Source of the DNA: Chrysophaeum taylorii
Taxonomy: Eukaryota; Sar; Pelagophyceae; Pelagomonadales; Pelagomonadaceae
DNA length: 47,170 bases
Assembly (NCBI GenBank): GCA_029834535.1
Contig: JAQMWT010000152.1
Coordinates: 1-47,170 of the forward strand
Direction: 5' to 3'
The notes beneath the pieces were generated by a model, which was not told where the DNA came from, did no database searches, and was given only the letters and a program-made list of their open reading frames with translations. Position 1 is the stretch's first letter; every line of letters starts with the position of its first letter. This document shows, piece by piece, positions 39,281 through 47,170 of the stretch. The position numbers and the translations under genes were made by a program.

Positions 39281-41811
39281 ACCAATCTCTAGGATGTTCT
39301 TGCTCGTATTGCCTCGCCTACTGTTGCCGCTTATAAACAAGCCGGTGGTACGCTTGCCGACTTCAAGTATGACCTCTCCAAGCAGTACATAACTTTCTGC
39401 GACCCCACCCTCCACTCCCTTCATCTTGCTCATGGCATCCACTGGACGGCTATACCTCCAGAGGGGGAATTTACACCATCACTTCATCACCATGTGCACC
39501 AAGCGCTTTCACAGTCCTCTTCAGTTATGTGTCATAAGTGCCATAGCCACCCATCGCCTGATGCTCCTCACATTCATTTCGGCGACGACGTCAACCTTGC
39601 AGACTTTCACCTTCCTCGAGCTCACGTTCATCTAATTTCTGAACATGCTCACGCCTTTCAAGTTCCTCCCGCTCAATATGTTTATGCTTTGTTCACACCC
39701 CACTCCATTTTGGATCATAATGACGCTTCTTATGGTGCCTCCGAGCCTCACCTCTCCGCCATCGAAGACTATATCACCGTGCAATCGCATTACATTGAGA
39801 CCCACCTTGGTGATGCTCCTCTACTAGTTGTTCAACTCGTCGAAGATCCCGATCACGCTCACACTCACGATAATGTCGCTTCTTGCGCAATTACTCATCT
39901 TACGACGACTCATGACCCCAGCACTGTTGGTTCGGACGAATACAAGATTCAAGCCAAAGATATCAAAATTGATGAATATGAGTTGAACTGCCTCAAAGGT
40001 CTATCAGACGCTGATCGCAAAGCATATGTCGCCGCCATCTCCAACGAGATTTTTGATATTGTTAAGTTTGGCTGCTTTAAACTAGCGCTGCCAATGGTCA
40101 ACTCAAAGCCAACTGACACCCGCCTCGTCCTATGTATAAAAACCAACGCTGCTGGTCAGTACATTAAACATAAAGCACGCACGTCTGGTCCTACGTGGCT
40201 TCTTAGCCTCGTTGGGCACCGATTTTTTCAACACATTCAGCCCTATGGCACAGCTTACTGGCATCCGTTATGTTCTGGCGCTAGCAGCTCATCTGCGGCT
40301 TCCCGTCTACCATGTCGACGTCCCTAACGCTTTTGTTCAAGCTCCCATCGACTCTCATGTCGATGTTAAACTGCCACAAGGTATTTACCTTCTCGATCCC
40401 GAAGATACTAAATATCAAGGTCGTCGTCTCCCAAAGCTACTTAAATCTCTCTATGGATTACGTCAGAGCCCCGCCCTTTGGAATCAAACCACAAACGGCT
40501 TCTTTTGTTCTTTAGGCTATACACGATTTCGAACAGTCACCTGCATTTACGCTAAAGTCCAAGCTGACGCTACATTTCTAATTTGCACGCTCCCAGTAGA
40601 CGACGTCGTCATTACTTGTACTTCGGAAACTCTACGTCGTGAATTCCAGCAAGCCCTGAAAAAGGAATACTCAGTCGACACCTTCGAGGAAGTCCATACT
40701 CTCTTAGGCATGCGCATAACGCGTACAACTGATGGTTGTATATCACTGGACTGTCAGGCTAAACTTGGATGCATTGTTCGAAGAGTACCCCATTTTAATG
40801 CAGTTACGTCCCACTTTCACACCGATGTCACCATCAACCACATATAAAACTGGAGAGCCATCTTCTGATATGGACAAGTTTATTCTTCATACCTTCTCCA
40901 CCCTACTCGGCAAGCTCACGTTTGTCCAATTGGCTTGTCGCCCTGATATATCCCAAAGTCATAGTCGTTGCTCTCGAGGAATGCATAATCCAGCATTTCT
41001 ACAAGTTCAAGTACTAACAGGAACGCTCCGCTACTTGCGCAAGCCCGAAAATCGCAATCTTCGACTCTGGTACTACTCTGGCTCTTCCGCTCTAATGGAC
41101 CATCTTCGACTTCTTATCGGTAATCGCACTGACATGGCCACCATGTTGGATTACACTAAAGAACAAGTCAATTCAGGTAATTTTGATCCATTGGTCGCGT
41201 TCGTTGATGCCGATAATGCACCCTCTTATGAACAAGACCGCAAGTCTACAACCGGTTACGCCATCTTTTTGTTTGGTTCTCTCATCACTTGGAAGTCTAA
41301 GTTACAGCCTATCACGGCTACTTCTACGCATGAGAGTGAACTTATCGCCCTTAATATGTGTGCCGATGATGTGGTCTGGTTACGCAAATTGTTAACGGAA
41401 ATGGCATTCGCTATAAATCCTCACTTCTATCTTCGCCAACCTTCAGGGAAAGACTTGCTACTAGATTATGATGCTCACGACAATCCCCTCCCATCGGACA
41501 TGTCGTTCATACGTAACAGTCCTATACTTGGAGACTCTGCCTCTGCTATTCATCTATCTAATAATCCCGACAGTGCGACTAAGGCCAAAGCTATCAGCAC
41601 ACGCTGGTTCCGTATTCGCGACTACGTACAGTTAAAACGTATACGTCTACATCATGTTTCCGGTACCCATAATATCGCCGATGGATTTACTAAACCCTGT
41701 GGAGCTCCGCTCTTCAGCAGATTTCGCACGTTACTTGGCTTACAACAGCTCATAGCTCAACAAGATGGTCAATCCTTACCCTTCACTATGTCCGAAATGA
41801 CTTTAAACTAA
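39281..41811 (+). pseudogene. RT and RNase H of copia-like element 2, three frames
   Basis: 39281-40327 holds the linker ('SPTVAAYKQAGGTLADFKYD', shared with element 3) and the RT start ('YELNCLKGLSDADRKAYVAA'). 40212-40847 holds RT: 'GTDFFNTFSPMAQLTGIRYV', 'VYHVDVPNAFVQAPIDSHVD', 'KSLYGLRQSPALWN', 'TLPVDDVVITCTS' (PVDD for YVDD) and 'HTLLGMRITRT'. 40732-41811 holds the connection and RNase H: 'FVQLACRPDISQSHSRCSRG', 'AFVDADNAPSYEQDRKSTTG', 'ATSTHESELIALNMCADDVV', 'LGDSASAIHLSNNPDS' and 'HNIADGFTKP'. RNase H acidic residues are retained. Two single frameshifts break an otherwise well-kept polyprotein. Confidence 0.9.
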
Positions 41812-41859
41812 CCCTCCTATGTAACCCGCTCTTACTTCAGCTGCCCTTCATTTCGAGTG

Positions 41860-42480
41860 TAAATCTTGAGATCCTTGTAGCAGCTTGGTCTTTGTTACAG
41901 TCCGTTGAAGATAAAACCTGTGTAGTCACCAATCCTGATGAGTTACTTAATGTGCTCATCGAACGCTTTGTTAACGATGTTTCTCATCAACTTGACACGG
42001 CTTCTTCCGAGACGGTACCGCCAATGCTTAACTTCTTTCGCCAACTTCCACCTGATCAACAAATGGCATTTAAAAACGTGTTAGTCCAAGTTGGCTACCC
42101 TTCCCAAATAATTGACACCTTCTCTGATAATACCTCTTCTGAAGATGTGTCACCAGCGCCGATCGATAATCCACACGCTGAACCAACGCCAGATCAAGCT
42201 AACGACAATATGGCACCAATCAAAAGAAGAGATTCGGTCTTTATCCTTACGTCTCACTAACACCGAACAGCAATTGATGGCACGAGAACATCAAATATCG
42301 CTTGCACTAACTTCTCTCACACAGATTGCAGAGCATTTAGCAAGCAGTGGTAAGTCACCTGGGAAACCATCCCGTCTCATCATGAACGTCTGGAAGTATT
42401 TTATTCCGGGAATGAAAAGATATGTTCCCTATATCCTCAGAACACGACAGGCGGCATCTAGAACTACACGAGAAAGGTAA
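41860..42480 (+). pseudogene. 3' accessory coiled-coil ORF of copia-like element 2
   Basis: Starts 60-80 bp after the RNase H stop. The first frame (41892-42260) has 'NPDELLNVLIERFVNDVSHQ' and 'QQMAFKNVLVQVGYPSQIID'. A second frame to 42480 has a coiled coil ('LTNTEQQLMAREHQISLALT') and the tail 'NVWKYFIPGMKRYVPYILRT'. The frames overlap with one shift near 42230. It is related by position and pattern to 25188-26042 and 42818-43306. No known domain. A third gene after RNase H is not part of standard copia elements. Confidence 0.5.
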
Positions 42481-42508
42481 AGTGTATAGTGCTACATACC
42501 TCGGGACG

Positions 42509-42660
42509 CGCTAGACCATGATGATGAGCGTAGGCACACATCAGAGGACTATTTGATTGTGTAGAAAAAAGAAAAAAGGGTAAGGAAGAGATCACGTTCT
42601 CAACGGCGGATAAGGGTAGAGGCAGCAGTTTCTCTGCACCCCTCGAGATGTCTTAAGCGG
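42509..42660 (-). repeat. Terminal region of copia-like element 3
   Basis: Counterpart of 24549-24700: CGCTAGACCATGATGATGAG, GGACTATTTGATT, AAGGAAGAGATCACGTTCTC and CTCTGCACCCCTCGAGATGT in the same order. Junction with the 3' end of element 2 lies just to its left. Confidence 0.7.
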
Positions 42661-42817
42661 GTGCGACTGTAGAGCATCTCTTGAGAAAGTGATGATGAAG
42701 AAAAAGGAGTACAGTCTTGATGGTCAGAGGTCACATACGAAGCATCAAGGTATATGGGTCTTAGGACTTGGACTTGGACTTGGTGGAGCTGAGAGTCGAT
42801 TTGACCCTTTTGAACCA

Positions 42818-44011
42818 TTAATAAAACACAGAACAACAGACAGGTGTGGTAGGATTATCAATATCGTCAGCTGCTGTAAGGTGGTGAACACCAATAGCTG
42901 AATGATGTGGTGCCAAGAGAAGGGTGAGTGCAAGTAGAGCATTCATTATGGATGGCGCAGAGTGATAGTTGAAAGGTGTCCAGTTGGTTTTCAACAAAGG
43001 TTGGACTTGGCGAACGAAGATAGAAGAGTCTTCAGATTCATGAGAGCGGACGGAATGCTTTGAAGCATGAGAGCAACTTGTCACGTAGATGAAGGAGGTG
43101 ATCGTCCGGGGAGGAGTGGTTGGTAGCATGTTGATCATAGCGGTGAGTGTTAAGCGAGACAACAGCTCTGTGATCTTGTACAGTGTATAAGTAACACGTG
43201 GTGTTGGCTGTAGGAGGAAGAGCCGGTTCTCAGGGGAGGTGATTGAAGCAATGGCAGCCTCAATATATAGTTGAAGAGTTTCCTGGAGTTGGTCGACTTG
43301 TTGCACAAAGTCGGAATCAGCAAGCGAAGCAGAAGGCGTAGGTAACGATGGCGAAGTATCTCAGAGTAGCGTCTAGCGTGGAGTGTAGTAGTTTAACGAC
43401 GTTTCGGTCAACGTTAAAAAGGGGTGCAGGAAGCCTTAATTCTGCCTGAACATAAGTGTGGCCGAACATTACATCAGGTGATAGCGGTTCTGTATCATCA
43501 GAGGATGATGCGTAGTTGTTAGATGTTTACACGCGATCGAGCAACAGTAGTAATCAAATGCTGAATGGATGGCTTGTATAGCCTGAGCTGTGCGACTCTG
43601 TGTTCGAACACGAGTCACAAGTAAACTGATCGGTGTTGTGATAATGGGGATGTGACCATTCTTCTTATGGTCGTCCGTGTTGAGGTGACTCGGCACTTCA
43701 GTGGGGAGTTCACGAGGTGTTTGTGCCTTGGAACTGCACGTGGTCGAGACTAGGAAAGTCGGTTGTCCACGATCGTTGAGGCACTGCGTCAAAGAGAAGC
43801 GACAAAATGAAACGTTCGCGTTTGGGGCATCTGTAGCAGCCAATAGACGCAATAGCAGGAGCAGCTTCCCAAAGTATAGTAATGGGTAGCGCATGGATAT
43901 GAATGTGGTCAGGTCTACAAACAATGAAAAGTCAGTAGACTCATAGGTCAGTGCGAGTTCCACTCGCATAAGAAGAGAGAAATGGGGTGACAGGGACACG
44001 GAAGTTCTCAA
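42818..44011 (-). pseudogene. 3' ORFs of copia-like element 3
   Basis: The first frame (43469-44011) has a hydrophobic stretch preceded by Arg ('RYPLLYFGKLLLLLRLLAAT') that could serve as signal peptide or membrane anchor, then Cys residues. The second (42818-43306) opens with a coiled coil ('QQVDQLQETLQLYIEAAIAS') and 'TYTLYKITELLSRLTLTAMI', homologous to the tail of the element 1 accessory ORF. About 160 bp without an open frame separates them. The hydrophobic segment leaves an envelope-like role open, but no glycoprotein features are recognised. Confidence 0.4.
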
Positions 44012-44027
44012 GGAGAGAATTTCTCGC

Positions 44028-46913
44028 TTAAGGCAGCATAGTCAATACTGAGGCCGTCCTGGAACGTCGTCGGCAGGTAGGTGAGATATGCGCTGGTGTC
44101 GGTGCAAACGCAGCAGCCAGTGTGGTTGCAGTTGTAGCAGTCATGGTTCGTTGCTTTTGCGACAACCTGGGGAAAGTTCGGCCGTGGAGAGCGAAAGGAC
44201 TGTCCTTCAAACGACTAGTGAGATGCCGCGGCCACGGGAGTGTCAAGAAAAGACATGAACAACACTCGCCCGCGTACAAAAAAATTGTGGTAAAAGAAGG
44301 TAAGGCCAGGGCTAGTTTAACGACGTTGCGGTCACTAGAGTTAGGCATCTTCAATCCTGTAAAGGATTGTCGTGAGAGCATGATGCATACCGAGTAGAGA
44401 ACGAAAGTGGAGAACTCAGCAAGTGGCTTTGTAAAACCATCCGCCACGTTCAGCTTGCCGGGAACATGATGGACTCGTATTTTCTGTAGCGATATGTACT
44501 CACGGATTTTAAACCATCTGGTCGACAGTGCCTTGGATCGAGAGGACCCATCTGGGTTATTAGAGGTGTGAACAGCGGCAGCATTGTCAGACAAGAGAGG
44601 TAGGCTTCTGATGAAGCGCATATCAGCAATTGGGTTGTCATTGTCATCGAAGTCAACAGGGTCAGCGGTGTTCTCACCATTAGCATTGTTGACGTAGAAG
44701 GTGGGGTTGACGACAAAGGAGAGTTCCAACAGCAGCTTGCGTAGCCAAACAGCTTCATCAGCACAAATACTGAGGGCAATCAACTCAGCTTCGTGAGTTG
44801 AGCAGGAGACAATCGGTTGAAGTTTGCTTTTCCAACCAATAAGGCAGTTGAAAAGATAGAAGACAAACCCGGTGGTAGATTTCCTATCTTCCTGTGCTAA
44901 GGAAGGGGCATTGTCAGCGTCGACCATATGGCTACTAAGGGATCGGACTGTCCAGTAGATACATCCTGCGGTTGGAAGTCGACCACAGTGGATAGATCAA
45001 TTCGATTAGCGGAGACAGTGCGAAGGTGAGCTTCAATGGCATTGCCTTTAGGTGGAACCAGAGGCGAAGTGAGCGGTTTTCCGGCTTCTTGAGGTAGCGA
45101 AGCAAATGCTCTAGCATTTGGACGTGAACATACGTGGGTGCATGCATACCACGCGAACATCTGCCCAAGGCTTGCGAGAAGTCAGGTCTGCAGGCAACTT
45201 GCATGAACACCAGCTTGCCAAGGAGGGTGGCAAAGTGCGAATTGATGTACAACTCTGTTTCAGTGCTGGGAGTGCCATCTTTATACTTGAAGGACGATGA
45301 CATAGGATATTTAAGCGGGGTCAGTTGCTGCAAGACTGGGTGATCAGCGAAGAGTTCATCCAGCTTGGCTTGCACATCCAGAGAAATGGAACCGTCAGAT
45401 GTGCGACACACACGCATGCCTAGGAGGGTATGGACAGGTTCAAACTGCTCTACAGCATACCGTTTGTAGGGCATCCTGTAATTCAGTACGAAGAGGGTCG
45501 TCATTGGACACAATAACAATGTCGTCTACAGACAGACTGCATACGACGAACTTAGCATGTGCGGATACTCGAGCATAGGCAAGAGTCCGAATGCAGGCGT
45601 TTGTAGCCAAGGCTACGGAAGAAGCCGTCTATCTCTTTGTTCCAAAGGGATGGTGATTGCCGAAGTCCATAAAGTGACTTCAGCAGTTTCGGTAGACGTC
45701 GGCCCTTGTACTTAGCGTCATCGGGGTCGATAAGCGATGCCGTCTGGTAACTGAACATAGACATTGGCATCGATGTCAGACTGAACGAAGGCGTTCGGGA
45801 CGTCTGCATGGTAGACAGGCAATTGCTTGTATGCTGCAATAGCTAGTAGTACCCGGATTGCGGTCATGGTGGCCATGGGGCTGAAGGTACCAAAGAAATC
45901 GGCGCCAAGAGATGCTAGGAAGCCACGTAGTAAGAGGCGAGCCTTGTGCTTAACGTATTTGCCTGCAGAGTCTGTTTTAATCTTCAGCACCATCTTGCTG
46001 TCAATAGGACGAGAGACACCGTCGGGTAAGGAAAGTTTGAAGCAGCCAAAGCGGATAATGTCGTGGAGTTCCTTGGCGATGGCCTTTAGGCGTGCCTGTT
46101 TTCAGGCGACAAACCGTGGAGGCACTTAAGTTTATATTCGTCAATGGAAACGTCCGCTTCTTGGACCTTATATTCGTCAGGACCAACAATGGCTGGTGAA
46201 TTATAGTTTAGCGACGTTGCGGTCGAGGCAGTGTGCACAACTTCGGGATAAGCGGAAACAGCGTTAGTAGGAGTAGTAGGGGCAGATTCCAGTTGGATAT
46301 GGATAGTAGGGTCGGTACGTAAGACCTGGGTGATAAACTCTGTAGAGACCAGAAGGTATTCCTCCAAGTCAGCCAGAGATGCAGAAGTAGCGCCAAACTC
46401 GGATGAGTTGTGATCAATAAAGCTGGTCGGCGCCAGGTACGTAAGTGCATATTTTAAGGAAGAAGTGCCGAAGGCAGCAGCGTGTTCGGTGAACGCAGAA
46501 AAAGGGGGCTGAGGAATAGGGCACGCAGGTGAACCATCAGCAGTTAAAAGGGTTGCAGCTGGGATGCTGGATGTGCACTTGGCGTGGGCGAAGTAACCAT
46601 CGACGAGCGGGTAGCGGGCAAGTAAGTCAGTGCGCAACGGGAGAAGAAGACGAGCTAACAACGCATGTTCCCCCTCTGAGCAGATAGCAGACCGGAGGAT
46701 ACCACCACAGAGATGAAGTGCGGAGAGGGCGGGAGACTTGAACGTACGAAAGTGGTGGCGAAGATCCCAGCGGAAATCGGCGAGCTTGCCACCAGCGGCT
46801 TTGTAAGCACCAATAGTAGACGCTTGTAACCGGGCTCGGATAGTTTTCATAGAAGTGGCCTTGCGGGTGTTAGGCTGTTTGGAACCTGGGACAAGTGAGG
46901 TCATCTTGTGCAA
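44028..46913 (-). pseudogene. Linker, RT and RNase H of copia-like element 3, frameshifted
   Basis: 46086-46913 is the integrase-RT linker. 45718-45993 has 'MVLKIKTDSAGKYVKHKARL', 'GADFFGTFSPMATMTAIRVL' and 'VYHADVPNAFVQSDIDANVY'. 45552-45839 has 'RRLPKLLKSLYGLRQSPSLW'. SVDDIVIVS, the catalytic box, is near 45515-45540. 44935-45519 has 'VHTLLGMRVCRT' and 'KLVFMQVACRPDFSQALGRC'. RNase H is in 44028-44927: 'MVDADNAPSLAQEDRKSTTG', 'SCSTHEAELIALSICADEAV', 'LLSDNAAAVHTSNNPDGSSR', 'LNVADGFTKP'. Four or more frame changes. Residues are close to element 2 throughout, showing common family descent. Confidence 0.88.
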
Positions 46914-47170
46914 AGGTCTTTGTAAGAAGGAAGCAAGGGCGGCGGTGACATAGAGCCAGATTCGTCGGCGAGAGCGTCAGAAGAGGAGAAGAGGCAGGAG
47001 TAGGGGACGAAGAAGCTGAAGGAGGTGGGAAGTGCCCCCTCTGATGATGAGGAGTCCCTGTCCCCCTCTGAATGACATGGTCTTGGATAGTGGTGTGGGT
47101 GTGAGCGAGAAGGCGCGGGAGGAGCGTGAGGCGGAGGAGCTAGTTCAGGATCAGGGTAGGATGCTGCAAC
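46914..47170 (-). other. Linker region upstream of the element 3 RT, at the window edge
   Basis: Pro/Ser-rich low-complexity coding-type sequence on the minus strand, corresponding to the Pro/Ser/Ala-rich integrase tail at 38950-39230 of element 2. CCCCCTCTGA phrases at 47034 and 47061 echo the GAGGGGGA phrases at 39046 and 39071 in element 2. Confidence 0.4.

Larger units (their letters stand above)
35310..42480 (+). mobile_element. Copia-like element 2 carrying a C5 methyltransferase, 5'-truncated
   Basis: Plus-strand order is protease, C5 methyltransferase, HHCC/DDE integrase, RT, RNase H, 3' coiled-coil ORF. Integrase before RT makes it Ty1/copia. Gag and the 5' LTR are missing: the element starts abruptly against the opposite-strand copia-like element 1 near 35340. 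It ends near 42480 against the 3' end of element 3, with no LTR recognised. Frameshifts lie at protease-methyltransferase, methyltransferase-integrase (an A7 run) and within RT, but individual domains are long and well preserved. Confidence 0.85.
42500..47170 (-). mobile_element. Copia-like element 3, truncated by the right window edge
   Basis: Minus-strand element of the same family as element 2. It shares the linker 'GAYKAAGGKLADFRWDLRHH' (versus 'AAYKQAGGTLADFKYDLSKQ') and the 'PDEYKVQ...IDEYKLKCLHGLS' start of RT. RT, RNase H and 3' ORFs are visible. Integrase and any protease or methyltransferase lie beyond 47170. The 3' terminal region at 42509-42660 matches that of element 1. Confidence 0.85.

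Noticed and set aside
43469..44011. Retroviral envelope in copia-like element 3
   Set aside because: Only a hydrophobic leader is visible. No furin site, fusion peptide or C-terminal anchor is recognisable.

Overview
This is a piece of a eukaryotic nuclear genome, almost entirely transposable-element territory. Evidence for a eukaryote: LTR retrotransposons of two superfamilies, a hAT DNA transposon, a Helitron/Pif1-type helicase remnant, a SINE-like repeat with tetranucleotide tails, GT-AG intron signals, and a nuclear-type tRNA-Arg(CCU). I cannot name the species. An alga or other protist is my guess, and only an inference.

Layout. 1-7948 (minus): a Ty3/gypsy-like element, cut by the window's left edge, reading gag, retropepsin-like domain, C5 cytosine DNA methyltransferase, RT, RNase H, integrase. 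8-12.9 kb: non-coding sequence, a basic repeat protein, a SINE-like copy, and a tandemly duplicated Pro/Gln-rich gene behind a cluster of TGACG motifs. 12924-15775: a decayed hAT element with terminal inverted repeats and target duplication. 15.9-18.2 kb: a probable intron-containing gene of unknown function. 18.2-24.5 kb: gene-poor, with microsatellites, minisatellites, a helicase remnant and the tRNA gene. 24.5-35.3 kb (minus): a Ty1/copia-like element interrupted at its RT catalytic site by a SINE-like insertion (28316-28684) and by a small copia element with 96-bp LTRs (28712-32636). 35.3-42.5 kb (plus): a second copia-like element reading protease, C5 methyltransferase, integrase, RT, RNase H and a 3' accessory ORF. 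42.5-47.2 kb (minus): a third copia-like element running off the right edge.

The most notable observation is that two unrelated LTR retrotransposons, one gypsy-like and one copia-like, each carry a C5 cytosine methyltransferase in the same slot, directly after the protease. In the copia copy the catalytic Cys, the motif VI Glu, the QxRxR of motif VIII and the NAIP of motif X are all retained. In the gypsy copy motif X lies in the -1 frame that leads into the RT. From memory, methyltransferase capture by retrotransposons has been reported for dinoflagellates and charophyte algae. Finding two classes side by side, in the same position, is worth following up.

Most retroelement genes carry stops or frameshifts, so they are annotated as pseudogene pieces. 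Motif assignments come from reading conserved residues by eye, with no database search.
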